Of a DNA stretch of 15,560 nucleotides, positions 1 to 6,411 are shown in pieces. This DNA is from JASGDB01 sp049841315 (GTDB taxonomy: Bacteria > Bacteroidota > Bacteroidia > Flavobacteriales > Weeksellaceae): the NCBI GenBank assembly GCA_049841315.1, contig JASGDB010000016.1, positions 1-15,560 on the forward strand, written 5' to 3'. The position numbers and the translations under genes were made by a program. Numbering within the stretch: position 1 is the stretch's first letter; each line of letters starts with the position of its first letter. The notes beneath the pieces were generated by a model. The model had not been told where the DNA came from. It made no database searches and saw only the letters and a list, made by a program, of their open reading frames with translations.

Positions 1-30
1 TCAATGGAATCGGCGAATCTGGTCGATTTC

Positions 31-127
31 TTAACGAAAATTCTTTAAAATTTTTAACGCCTCCGTTTCCGAGGTCATTTTAAAATAATATGGATATTTT
101 TTTTCCATACAAAATGGCGAAGAGCCA
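31..127. repeat. Left arm of a 97/98-bp inverted repeat (partner 15433-15530)
   Basis: The reverse complement of this segment matches 15433-15530 with two substitutions and one extra A in an A-run (8 versus 9). Similarity stops sharply on both sides. On the minus strand a 25-codon reading frame (108 down to 31, beginning MEKKYPYYF) fits inside the arm, but the extra A in the other copy breaks it, so coding is doubtful. It is best read as a dispersed repeat or mobile-element remnant. Confidence 0.9.
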
Positions 128-157
128 TTTAAGTTTCTTAGATTCAATAATTTTTTC

Positions 158-301
158 ATAACACCATTTTTTCATGATGCTTCGTAGAAGCATTCTGTTC
201 ATAGAAATTGTATGTATTTCCCAAATATTAGCTCCGTTAGGAGCGACCTGCTCAATTAATAGACCGCTCCTCCGGAGCTTTTTTTACGCCGCATTTATTT
301 T
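158..301. repeat. 144-bp direct repeat, copy 1 (copy 2 at 6743-6886)
   Basis: The two copies have the same length and I count about seven substitutions. Each contains three small dyads. In this copy they are ATGCTTC-GTA-GAAGCAT (177-193), GCTCC-GTTA-GGAGC (231-244) and GCTCC-TCC-GGAGC (266-278), the last followed by seven T on the plus strand. The layout looks like two related units (hairpin plus a CTGYTCA-containing tail). It lies directly downstream of the minus-strand GLPGLI gene, and copy 2 lies directly downstream of the beta-barrel gene, so it marks the cargo 3' end in both cassettes. It resembles the interspersed hairpin repeats of flavobacterial intergenic DNA. Confidence 0.9.
266..285 (+). 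terminator. Hairpin plus T-run inside the 144-bp repeat
   Basis: GCTCC-TCC-GGAGC is followed by TTTTTTT on the plus strand, so it could stop plus-strand transcription entering the minus-strand operon. The same structure is at 6851-6870 in copy 2. The stem is only five base pairs, so efficiency is uncertain. Confidence 0.45.
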
Positions 302-311
302 TTCTTTATTC

Positions 312-1151
312 TTATTTTTCAGGATATTTTACTGCTTTATCCAATTCTATCGGATTGTTATTTTTTAAAATTTCATCTCTTTTTTCTTTGCTCAATTTAT
401 TATAATTTGGCTTTTCTATGGTGACACCATTATCATCTTGAAAGTAACCTATTTTCTGTCTTGACCTAAGTTCTCTATATGGGTCTAAGTAATAGTCTAT
501 TTTAATTTTTTTCAATTTTGACAGATTGATTTTCAAGGGTTTTATATCATAAAAATTTTCAAGAAAACCGCTTGTATCATATTCTTTTTTAATATTAATA
601 TTTTGGTAAAAAGAAAATAAATAATTCTCTTCATCATCCCTGATTTCTAAAATCATTCCGGGAAGACCACTGAATTTATATGGTCCATAAGGAAATGGCA
701 ACTCTGTTGTAAACCAAGCTATCCAGTTTCTTCTTCCATAAGTACATATTGCTTTTTGTACATTATAATTTGCTATTTTTTTAAATTCATTACTAATTAT
801 CCATTCCATTTTGTCGTTAGTCTCATAGGAATAAACATTTTCTAATAGATTTTCAAAATTCAAAAATTTATCAGAATTCAAATCTCTAATAAATCTTTCT
901 TCAAATACTGGATTGGCAAAAAAAAGACTACCCCTTTTATTTATTGAATCATATTTTAAAAATTCATAACTATATGATTTTATATTATTTTTATTTATAT
1001 CTGTTACAATAAAATCGTGTACATATATGGAGTCTTTTACATTTTTCTTAAATTGTAACGTATATATGAATCTATGTGTTTGTCCACAACAAAAATGATT
1101 AATCAAAGCTACAATTAATAGTATTATTTTAGTTATTTGTTGTCTTTCCAT
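312..1151 (-). CDS. GLPGLI family protein
   Basis: This 279-residue protein starts with an export signal (hydrophobic stretch at residues 8-20, ending near CCGQ). Its central block has the family hallmark: a GPYKFSGLPGMILEI segment at about residues 156-170, with GLPGM at 162-166. This is preceded by the usual conserved Cys (C136), the GRR and the AWFT stretch. GLPGLI proteins are exported Bacteroidetes proteins of unknown biochemical role. The start codon overlaps the 3' end of the MauE-like gene by 23 bp, indicating translational coupling in one operon. The gene is very AT-rich and is the last in cassette 1 before the 144-bp repeat. The family assignment is firm; the function is unknown. 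Confidence 0.9.
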   Translation of the reverse strand: MERQQITKIILLIVALINHFCCGQTHRFIYTLQFKKNVKDSIYVHDFIVTDINKNNIKSYSYEFLKYDSINKRGSLFFANPVFEERFIRDLNSDKFLNFENLLENVYSYETNDKMEWIISNEFKKIANYNVQKAICTYGRRNWIAWFTTELPFPYGPYKFSGLPGMILEIRDDEENYLFSFYQNINIKKEYDTSGFLENFYDIKPLKINLSKLKKIKIDYYLDPYRELRSRQKIGYFQDDNGVTIEKPNYNKLSKEKRDEILKNNNPIELDKAVKYPEK

Positions 1152-1548
1152 ACTTATTTAGTGCAATTATAATTATACATAAAAAAAACAAATTGAATAG
1201 GATGTGAACTTCATAACTCATTTTTCCTAAAATCCCTCCACAAGAGCAAGGCACATCAATGAAAAAAGAGTTAAGTATTATAAGATAAGCTGTAAATAGA
1301 GAAAAAAGGATTAACGAAACATATAACGATATTTTTCTTAACCGACCTATAAACACACCAATCCCTGCAAATATTTCGACAACAGGGAAAATAATTGATA
1401 TTGGTACAGCTGTAAAATCGGGCAATAATGGAGATTTATGCAGTTGCATAACAAATATTCTGTTGTCTAATAATTTGATAATACCTGCATAAACAAAAAC
1501 AATACTTACTAAAAAACACACTATTTCTATAACATATTTATTTCTCAT
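1129..1548 (-). CDS. MauE/DoxX-type redox-associated membrane protein
   Basis: The 139-residue protein has four predicted membrane helices (about 6-26, 46-66, 72-94 and 113-131). The signature PCSCGGILGKMSY (C101, C103) followed by a helix with an HILFN motif is typical of Bacteroidetes MauE-like proteins. MauE is required for methylamine dehydrogenase maturation and is thought to act in disulfide handling; methylamine use is not implied here. Other Cys residues are C11 and C124. The start ATG overlaps the stop of the upstream propeller-like gene by four bases (1545-1548) and its 3' end overlaps the GLPGLI start. The Cys-containing peptide encoded upstream in the same operon is an inferred candidate substrate. 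Confidence 0.85.
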   Translation of the reverse strand: MRNKYVIEIVCFLVSIVFVYAGIIKLLDNRIFVMQLHKSPLLPDFTAVPISIIFPVVEIFAGIGVFIGRLRKISLYVSLILFSLFTAYLIILNSFFIDVPCSCGGILGKMSYEVHILFNLFFLCIIIIALNKYGKTTNN

Positions 1549-2540
1549 ATTAAATGGTTAAAATCATAGGTTACTAATTCATTGTTTGAATATAAAATAA
1601 ACAAGGTGTTTTTCATTATTTTAAAATCAAAAAACCGTGTTCCGTGTTTCTTTGGCAAAGTAAAACTTCCAATGTACTTTTCTTTTGCCGTATCATACAT
1701 ATCTACTATACCATCACTACTATTAATTTTATTATCTGATAGGTTTGAAAGAATATAAAGAGTATTTCCGCTAATTGAAGCTGTTAATTGTTGATAGTAA
1801 GGATTTCCTTTAAAAGTATATGCTCCTTTCTTTAATTTGATAACTTCTGGTTCAATTTCTCTATTATCAATGGTATTAAATTTAGATATATACTTTCCTT
1901 TTTTGTCGAAGCAAAAAATATGTGGAAGTATATATGATATGAAAAATGTTTTATTCTCACCCTTAATAAAAAAGCCGTCTTGAGACATGCCTCCGTCATT
2001 TCTATGCTTTATAACATCAAAATTACCGATGACTTTATTACTTTGAAACATTGTAAATTGCTCATTCTCGCATAGATTATCTAAGCAATTTTTTAGAATA
2101 AATCCATTATCAATTTTAATACTTCTTGAAAAAGGAATTTTAAATTTTTCAATTGACAAGTTTTCTTTACCCTTCAGTCCTGATTTATAAACAGCTCGTT
2201 TTGAAGGACAAGAAAAGAAGATTGAGTCATTGATAATACTGTAATTTTCAGGTATAATTTCATTCAATAAAATGCCATAATTGAAGAATATATTTTCTCT
2301 GTTTTCTTTAATTTTAATAATATTATTATTGTTTATATTTTGTAAATATAATTCTCCATTAAAAATGTCTAATCTGTTTGCTCCATCATTTACTTCAATA
2401 CTTTTTCTTTCTTTTATTTTAATAGTAGTTAAATAATTTCGTTCAAAATCATTTCCTTTTTCTTTTAATTTAGCCCATATAAATAAACCCAAAATTGAAA
2501 TTGTTGTAATAGCAACAATTATTATTATATTTTTTTTCAT
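1545..2540 (-). CDS. Membrane-anchored, beta-propeller-like protein of unknown function
   Basis: The 331-residue product has an N-terminal hydrophobic segment (about 4-23) without a lipobox, suggesting a signal anchor with the rest outside the cytoplasmic membrane. The remainder is rich in beta-prone segments recurring at roughly propeller-blade spacing, such as LDIFNGELYLQNI, GFILKNCLDNL, TASISGNTLYILSNL and FKIMKNTLFILYSN. This resembles the six-bladed propeller (TolB-like) proteins common in Bacteroidetes, but I see no diagnostic motif. It is coupled to the MauE-like gene by a four-base overlap. A strong hairpin lies between it and the peptide gene. Codon use is strongly biased to Asn, Lys and Ile, showing very low GC. 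The fold is inferred and no reaction is proposed. Confidence 0.7.
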   Translation of the reverse strand: MKKNIIIIVAITTISILGLFIWAKLKEKGNDFERNYLTTIKIKERKSIEVNDGANRLDIFNGELYLQNINNNNIIKIKENRENIFFNYGILLNEIIPENYSIINDSIFFSCPSKRAVYKSGLKGKENLSIEKFKIPFSRSIKIDNGFILKNCLDNLCENEQFTMFQSNKVIGNFDVIKHRNDGGMSQDGFFIKGENKTFFISYILPHIFCFDKKGKYISKFNTIDNREIEPEVIKLKKGAYTFKGNPYYQQLTASISGNTLYILSNLSDNKINSSDGIVDMYDTAKEKYIGSFTLPKKHGTRFFDFKIMKNTLFILYSNNELVTYDFNHLI

Positions 2541-2555
2541 TTTTTTTCAAAGCAA

Positions 2556-2586
2556 AATAGATACCCACAAATAATGGGTATCTATT
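2556..2586 (-). terminator. 12-bp perfect stem-loop between the peptide gene and the propeller-like gene
   Basis: Arms AATAGATACCCA (2556-2567) and TGGGTATCTATT (2575-2586) pair perfectly around a seven-base loop. On the minus strand the stem is followed by TTTTG, giving a terminator-like or mRNA-stabilising structure just after the peptide stop codon and 15 bases before the next start codon. It probably sets a higher level for the peptide than for the downstream genes. Confidence 0.7.
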
Positions 2587-2605
2587 GGTTAATAGAATTA
2601 TTGAA

Positions 2606-2788
2606 CTATTTCCCTTTGTAAAAATAGGAATTATTGTCCCCATCTTTACAACAAACTACTCCAGAGCCAGGGCAATTTGCGGCATTGCAAGGAGCAGCAG
2701 GTTCAAGTGATGTTTCCAATGACCTTTGTGCAAGAACAAATCCTCCACTCATTAAAAGTGCCGAGAATAATAAAATTGTCTTTTTCAT
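2606..2788 (-). CDS. Small secreted Cys-containing peptide (60 residues)
   Basis: This precursor has a clear Sec signal peptide (MKKTILLFSALLMSGGFVLA, cleavage likely before Q21). The predicted mature part is about 40 residues with four cysteines (C34, C39, C46, C47, including an adjacent CC pair) and a hydrophilic end KDGDNNSYFYKGK. It is reminiscent of small Bacteroidetes exported Cys proteins found near MauE-like genes, but I cannot assign a family. It is the first cargo gene after the lipoprotein in cassette 1 and is followed by a strong stem-loop, then the propeller-like, MauE-like and GLPGLI genes. The MauE-like neighbour could oxidise its cysteines (inference). Signal peptide and position support a real gene. 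Confidence 0.8.
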   Translation of the reverse strand: MKKTILLFSALLMSGGFVLAQRSLETSLEPAAPCNAANCPGSGVVCCKDGDNNSYFYKGK

Positions 2789-2824
2789 AATAACTTTTGT
2801 CTTCTCTAAAAATAGTTTTAGTTA

Positions 2825-2873
2825 AAAAGCAACAAGACGAGAGAAGCACGTATTTTTTAATCCTGTTGCTTTT
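2825..2873 (-). promoter_or_regulatory. Long-range hairpin in the leader of the peptide gene
   Basis: AAAAGCAACA (2825-2834) and TGTTGCTTTT (2864-2873) are perfect ten-base complements with a 29-base loop. On the minus strand the 3' arm runs into TTTTT, so this could be an attenuator or weak terminator between the lipoprotein and peptide genes. It is absent from the equivalent place in cassette 2. Confidence 0.45.
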
Positions 2874-2890
2874 GCGTGAAATGTATTTAC

Positions 2891-2962
2891 ACTTTATTTA
2901 AACACTACATTCATTTCGTATTGTGCACCATACAAAAATCCTGCAGAGGATAAATCAATTTA
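2891..2962. repeat. 72-bp conserved segment between cargo and lipoprotein, copy 1 (copy 2 at 8830-8901)
   Basis: It aligns without gaps to 8830-8901 with three mismatches. It lies just downstream of the lipoprotein stop codon on the minus strand and forms the cargo-side boundary of the shared lipoprotein/regulator unit. It contains a small hairpin. Confidence 0.9.
2934..2951 (-). terminator. Weak hairpin after lipoprotein gene 1
   Basis: On the minus strand ATCCT-CTGC-AGGAT is followed by TTTT. The stem is short and AT-rich, so partial read-through into the cargo operon is likely. An identical structure occurs at 8873-8890. Confidence 0.4.
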
Positions 2963-2969
2963 TTGATGA

Positions 2970-3197
2970 TTACCATTTAATATCATCTTTTTTCGGCGGG
3001 TCTGCTTCGTCTTCCAATGAATCCGAACCGTCCGCAGAAGGCACTTCGGGAGGTGTTCCCAAAGAATCTTTACTTACTTTTGCAGCCATATCGGAGCCGG
3101 ATTCCGGAATTTCCGCTTCCATAGCTCCTATTTCTCTGCAGCCTGATAATACAACCAATACGGCAGCCGCTGCTGCCAGTGAGATAAACTTTTTCAT
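2970..3197 (-). CDS. Small lipoprotein of cassette 1
   Basis: The 75-residue precursor has a lipoprotein signal ending in the lipobox LSGC (Cys20), giving a mature acidic, Pro/Ser/Asp-rich tail of about 56 residues with no evident fold. It is a paralogue of the product of 8907-9137: the signal peptide start (MKKFISL) and the C-terminal end (DPPKKDDIKW versus DPPKDKIKW) are conserved, while the middle has diverged. It is divergent from the regulator at 3494 and shares a palindrome-rich control region with it. Likely roles are a ligand, sensor accessory or co-factor of the regulator, but this is inference. No known family is recognised. Confidence 0.85.
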   Translation of the reverse strand: MKKFISLAAAAAVLVVLSGCREIGAMEAEIPESGSDMAAKVSKDSLGTPPEVPSADGSDSLEDEADPPKKDDIKW

Positions 3198-3229
3198 AAT
3201 GATTTAATTTTTTTGTTGTTAAAGTTTAT

Positions 3230-3241
3230 CCCGGCGCCGGG
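3230..3241. promoter_or_regulatory. GC-rich palindrome CCCGGCGCCGGG in the conserved lipoprotein leader
   Basis: This perfect 12-bp palindrome stands out in AT-rich DNA. It lies 32 bases upstream of the lipoprotein start codon, inside a block (3181-3241) identical base for base to 9121-9181. It may be a leader hairpin or a protein-binding site. Confidence 0.6.
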
Positions 3242-3265
3242 AATTTCAGGTAGAATTCTTACCGC

Positions 3266-3273
3266 TAAATGTA
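3266..3273 (-). promoter_or_regulatory. Candidate -7 box for lipoprotein gene 1
   Basis: The minus strand reads TACATTTA, one base from the Bacteroidetes TAnnTTTG consensus, and aligns with TATTTTTA at 9207-9214 in cassette 2. No TTG is present at -33 in this copy, so activation by a regulator is plausible. The predicted leader is about 60 bases and would include the GC-rich palindrome. Confidence 0.35.
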
Positions 3274-3335
3274 TGGCATTGAATGTTTTAAAAAAAGAAA
3301 AGGTGGTCAAAAAACATGAATTTAAGTTTTTTGAC

Positions 3336-3357
3336 GTCAAAATTCATGAATTTTGAC
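3336..3357. promoter_or_regulatory. Perfect 22-bp palindrome, candidate operator of cassette 1
   Basis: The half-site GTCAAAATTCA is followed directly by its exact complement TGAATTTTGAC. A TTTTGAC copy also precedes it immediately (3329-3335). It is at the position equivalent to the 22-bp palindrome at 9278-9299. It sits about 60 bp upstream of the lipoprotein -7 box and about 100 bp upstream of the regulator -7 box, a good place for a dimeric activator or autoregulator. Confidence 0.6.
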
Positions 3358-3456
3358 AAGCAAAAACAGATAACGGGTTGATAACAAGAATGTTGGGCAA
3401 AAACAAAAAAATTACTAAAAACTTCAAGAAAATTTCAAAAATGAATGATTTTTAAC

Positions 3457-3464
3457 TATTTTTG
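3457..3464 (+). promoter_or_regulatory. -7 box TATTTTTG for the cassette 1 regulator
   Basis: It matches TAnnTTTG exactly and lies 29 bases before the chosen ATG at 3494, the same geometry as in cassette 2 (28 bases). A clear -33 TTG is not visible. Confidence 0.5.
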
Positions 3465-3493
3465 AGCCACCAAAGCACAACGATTTGAACAAA

Positions 3494-5215
3494 ATGTACA
3501 TTAGAAAAGTTCTGTTTGCCCTTTTTTACGTTCTACTTCTTTTTTCTTTTGAAAAAATAAGCGGGCAGGAAACTTACAATACAATCCGAAGCCACTATGA
3601 AGATTTGGATAAAAATAACGAATATGCTCTCCCGTATGTGAACCGCTATATCCAAAAGGCAAAACAGGAGAAAAACAATACAGAATTAGTACAGGGCTAT
3701 AGAGACCGTGCTTATTATTCGGCAAATAGGGCACTAAAAATAAAATATGCCGACAGTGCTGTTATTACTGCAAAAAAAACAGATGATGATAATTTAATAT
3801 CAACAACCTATTTACTGAAAGGAAGCCTTTATTATTTTTACTACAAAAATTATCCTCTGGCTCTTGAGGAATATCTGAAAGCCTTCGAGTATTCCAAAAA
3901 AGGAAAAGACGATTATCTTACCCATAAAATCGTGTACCAAATGGGACTGGTAAAAAATTATTTGGGATATTATGATGAAGCATTGGAGCATTTCAATCAA
4001 TGCATATCCTATTTTGAACCGAAAACAAAAGAAAAAGACCATCCAAACCAAATTTACAACGACAGTAAAGGCTACATCAACAGTCTTCATCAGGCGGTGG
4101 TATGCTGGCAGAGAAAAAACAACTACAAAAAAGCAGATTCTCTTACCAATATAGGACTGAACTTTACCGATGCCTCCAAAGATTTCCCTCTGGAAAAAGC
4201 CTATTTTCTGAAAAGCAGCGGAATTTCGGATTACTTTCAAAGAAACCATGCAGCAGCAGAACAAAATTTTAACAAGGCATTGCCTGTACTGATGAAAAAT
4301 GATGATGCCTACTGGATTTCCATTTCGGAATTCTACAAAGGGAAAATCTTTTGGGATACGGGGAATAAAGATTTGGCGGTAAAGCAGTTTCAGAAAGTGG
4401 ATTCCACTTTCAAAAAGCGGGAGTTCTTCTTCCCCGAACTGCAGGAAAACTACGAACTGCTGATTTCCTATTTTCAGCAAAAAAATGACCATGAAAAAGA
4501 ATTGACCTATACAAAGAGCCTGGCGGAAGTGAACAGGATTCTTATGAAAGATTTTCCCAAACTGTCTTCCAAAATCCACAAAGGCTACGACAGCCGCCTT
4601 CTCGCAGAAGTCAAAGAAAAGCTGGAACACCGGAGCAAATGGAGTATGGGCATCATCGTCCTGCTGATTTCAGCCGTAGCCCTGTTATTCTTTTTGGTGT
4701 GGAAATATTATCAGAACGGAAAACGCATAAAATACAATTATTCCTTACTGGAAAAGAGATTGCAGTTACAGTCTTCGGAATCCGCCTATTTCATTTATGA
4801 AGATATTTCTGCAAAAGGCAAAACTGTAATCAGCGAAGATATTTTCTCCGATTTGCAAAACAAGTTATCCGCCTTTGAAAGCGATACGGAATTTACCGAT
4901 AAAGAAATGTCCCTGTATCAGCTTTCAAAAAAATTAGGAACGAATACCAAGTATCTTTCCCAATATATCAACGACACGAAAGGAATGAATTTCAGCAAGT
5001 ATCTTTCGATACTCCGCATCAAGTACATTACGAAACAGATGTATGAAAATCCCGAGTTCCTGAAAATGTCCATTCAGGCATTGGCGGACAAATGCGGCTT
5101 CGGTTCTCGCCAGAGTTTCTCCGACCTGTTTTACGAAATCAATAAAATCCGCCCCGCCGATTTTTTGAGACAGCGTAAAAAGGAAATCGAAAAATCAGAA
5201 CCGGTTTTTAATTAG
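3494..5215 (+). CDS. Membrane-spanning TPR-AraC family regulator (cassette 1)
   Basis: The 573-residue protein has an N-terminal signal sequence (1-24, ending ISGQ), a long helical sensor region of about 350 residues with TPR-like helix pairs, one membrane helix (about 385-406, after W383), and a linker. It ends in a C-terminal AraC-type HTH (about 460-562) with recognisable helices LSKKLGTNTKYLSQYIN and ALADKCGFGSRQSFSDLF. The sensor would be periplasmic and the DNA-binding domain cytoplasmic. A TTG start three codons upstream (3485) is possible, but ATG 3494 matches the paralogue at 9424 and the -7 box spacing. It is divergent from the small lipoprotein gene. Its likely targets are itself and the lipoprotein/cargo operon. 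The ligand is unknown. Confidence 0.9.
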   Translation: MYIRKVLFALFYVLLLFSFEKISGQETYNTIRSHYEDLDKNNEYALPYVNRYIQKAKQEKNNTELVQGYRDRAYYSANRALKIKYADSAVITAKKTDDDNLISTTYLLKGSLYYFYYKNYPLALEEYLKAFEYSKKGKDDYLTHKIVYQMGLVKNYLGYYDEALEHFNQCISYFEPKTKEKDHPNQIYNDSKGYINSLHQAVVCWQRKNNYKKADSLTNIGLNFTDASKDFPLEKAYFLKSSGISDYFQRNHAAAEQNFNKALPVLMKNDDAYWISISEFYKGKIFWDTGNKDLAVKQFQKVDSTFKKREFFFPELQENYELLISYFQQKNDHEKELTYTKSLAEVNRILMKDFPKLSSKIHKGYDSRLLAEVKEKLEHRSKWSMGIIVLLISAVALLFFLVWKYYQNGKRIKYNYSLLEKRLQLQSSESAYFIYEDISAKGKTVISEDIFSDLQNKLSAFESDTEFTDKEMSLYQLSKKLGTNTKYLSQYINDTKGMNFSKYLSILRIKYITKQMYENPEFLKMSIQALADKCGFGSRQSFSDLFYEINKIRPADFLRQRKKEIEKSEPVFN

Positions 5216-5242
5216 TGTGCTGCCGCAAATGCACGGGTTTTT
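5189..5242. repeat. 54-bp conserved 3' end of regulator gene, copy 1 (copy 2 at 11122-11175)
   Basis: One mismatch separates it from 11122-11175. It covers the last codons (EKSEPVFN and stop) and 27 bases beyond, far more conserved than the preceding coding sequence. A GTGC...GCAC dyad followed by GGGTTTTT may act as a plus-strand terminator. Confidence 0.85.
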
Positions 5243-5329
5243 GAGTAAACAAAAAAATATTTAAAAAATTGAAAATGAAAGTTTCAATAATTTTTTCTAC
5301 CTTTTAAAAATTATCGGTATATTTTTTGC

Positions 5330-5337
5330 TAAATTTG
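5330..5337 (+). promoter_or_regulatory. -7 box TAAATTTG for the DUF937 gene
   Basis: It matches TAnnTTTG exactly and lies 45 bases before ATG 5383. The leader after it is A/C-rich with a repeated AACAAACAAAC pattern and no Shine-Dalgarno, typical of Bacteroidetes. A -33 TTG is not evident. Confidence 0.5.
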
Positions 5338-5382
5338 GTTTTCAAATTTTTAACAAACAACTTAACAACAAACAAACAAACA

Positions 5383-6030
5383 ATGAGTTTAATTGACTTA
5401 CTTACCGGAAATGCCGGAAACCAAGTAGCACAGGAAGCCGAAAACAAATTCGGGATTTCCAAAAATCAGATTATTGCACTTTTGGCGGTGGCTGCTCCGC
5501 TGGTAATTTCTTATCTTAGAAACAAATCGCAAGACGCAAAAGAAGCAGAAGCACTCAACAACGCTTTGGATAAAGACCACGACGGAAGCATCTTGAACGA
5601 CCCTTCTCAGGCTTTGAACAGACAGGAAGAAGGAGGCTCTATCCTCGACCATATTTTCGGAGGACAGAAAGCAACGGTAGAAAACCAGCTTTCTCAAAAT
5701 ACCGGGATTTCTATGGATAAAATCGGGCCGATTCTTTCGATGCTTGCACCTATAATTATGGGATATATCGGACAGCAGAAACAACAAAACAACGTTGGAG
5801 CAGGCGGTTTAGGCGACCTTTTGGGCGGGATTTTGGGCGGAGCACAATCTCAGGCTCAGCAATCCAATCCTTTGAATGATATTCTTGGAAGCGTTCTTGG
5901 AGGCGGTTCTCAGCAATCTTCCGGAAATGTTTTGGGAGATATTTTGGGAGGTGTTCTTGGAGGAGGACAGCAGCAACAGCAACAAGGCGGGCTTGGCGGT
6001 CTTCTTGGAAGCATTCTCGGAGGAAAATAA
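5383..6030 (+). CDS. DUF937 domain protein with Gly/Gln-rich repeats
   Basis: I start at ATG 5383 (MSLIDLLTGNAGNQV), because an upstream in-frame ATG (5326) would place the -7 box inside the gene and adds a non-family extension. The product is 215 residues. Residues 1-135 match the DUF937 pattern: two related helical segments (ISKNQIIALLAVAAPLVISYL and ISMDKIGPILSMLAPIIMGYI) separated by DKDHDGSILND (63-73), an EF-hand-like calcium loop common in this family. The tail (about 138-215) is repeats of LGDILGGVLGGG type interrupted by Gln/Ser runs. The biochemical role of the family is unknown. It is convergent with the bTHX gene and shares a terminator with it. Confidence 0.88.
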   Translation: MSLIDLLTGNAGNQVAQEAENKFGISKNQIIALLAVAAPLVISYLRNKSQDAKEAEALNNALDKDHDGSILNDPSQALNRQEEGGSILDHIFGGQKATVENQLSQNTGISMDKIGPILSMLAPIIMGYIGQQKQQNNVGAGGLGDLLGGILGGAQSQAQQSNPLNDILGSVLGGGSQQSSGNVLGDILGGVLGGGQQQQQQGGLGGLLGSILGGK

Positions 6031-6055
6031 TTTCGACCGAAGAAATAAATACAAA

Positions 6056-6082
6056 AAAACCGAAGATTATTCTTCGGTTTTC
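6056..6082. terminator. Bidirectional terminator between DUF937 and bTHX genes
   Basis: AAAACCGAAGA-TTAT-TCTTCGGTTTT forms an eleven-pair stem followed by TTTTCTTTTTT on the plus strand and by a T-run on the minus strand. It overlaps the bTHX stop codon (6067-6069), an economical arrangement for two convergent genes. Confidence 0.88.
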
Positions 6083-6318
6083 TTTTTTCTCGTGGTTTTC
6101 GGTTTTTCTGCAACGGCTTCTTCTGTGGTTTCTGCTTTTGCTTTTACCGTTTTTGGTTTTGCTGCTTTCGGTTTTTCCTCTTTTTCTGCTGCCGGTTTAG
6201 CGGCTTTTACAGGTTTTTCTGCAACCACAGCTTTTTTAGAGGATTTTCTTGGGCGTGTTTTTCCGTAGCTTCCGGCTACACGTTTGCCTCTGGTGGTCTT
6301 TTTGTCTCCTTTTCCCAT
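6067..6318 (-). CDS. thx: Small ribosomal subunit protein bTHX with extended basic tail
   Basis: The first 26 or so residues (MGKGDKKTTRGKRVAGSYGK, then TRPRKS) match ribosomal protein Thx, a short basic peptide on the head of the Thermus 30S subunit that stabilises 16S rRNA. Thermus Thx is only about 26 residues. Here the protein is 83 residues, with a tail of Lys, Ala, Pro and Glu (repeated KPxxA motifs, ending TTRKKKTEE) resembling histone H1-like tails. Translation begins at ATG 6318, with a good promoter upstream (6342-6371). The gene is convergent with the DUF937 gene. The core identification is strong; the role of the tail is unknown. Confidence 0.88.
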   Translation of the reverse strand: MGKGDKKTTRGKRVAGSYGKTRPRKSSKKAVVAEKPVKAAKPAAEKEEKPKAAKPKTVKAKAETTEEAVAEKPKTTRKKKTEE

Positions 6319-6341
6319 AGTATTTTTATTGATGTTGCGAA

Positions 6342-6371
6342 CGAAATTATGAATTTTTTACTGAATATCAA
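6342..6371 (-). promoter_or_regulatory. Promoter of the bTHX gene
   Basis: The minus strand reads TTG, 19 bases, TAATTTCG, matching the Bacteroidetes TTG/TAnnTTTG pattern with one mismatch and the standard spacing. The -7 box ends 23 bases before the start codon. Confidence 0.65.
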
Positions 6372-6411
6372 AAGATTAAGACTTTAATTTAAAGAAATAA
6401 ATATTGATGTT

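Noticed and set aside
31..108. 25-codon minus-strand ORF inside the left inverted-repeat arm
   Set aside because: The other repeat copy has one extra A that destroys the frame, and there is no ribosome-binding or family support.
174..368. 64-codon plus-strand ORF over the 144-bp repeat
   Set aside because: It runs through a hairpin repeat and into the antisense of the GLPGLI gene, and copy 2 of the repeat does not extend it; it is probably chance.
312..2788. Methylamine dehydrogenase maturation locus
   Set aside because: Only a MauE-like protein is present; there are no dehydrogenase subunits or other mau genes.
3485..3493. TTG start three codons upstream for the cassette 1 regulator
   Set aside because: ATG 3494 aligns with the start of the paralogue and gives nearly the same distance from the -7 box (29 versus 28 bases).
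5326..5382. N-terminal extension of the DUF937 protein from ATG 5326
   Set aside because: The extension would be encoded across the -7 box and AACAAAC leader; DUF937 proteins start at the MSLIDLL-type motif.
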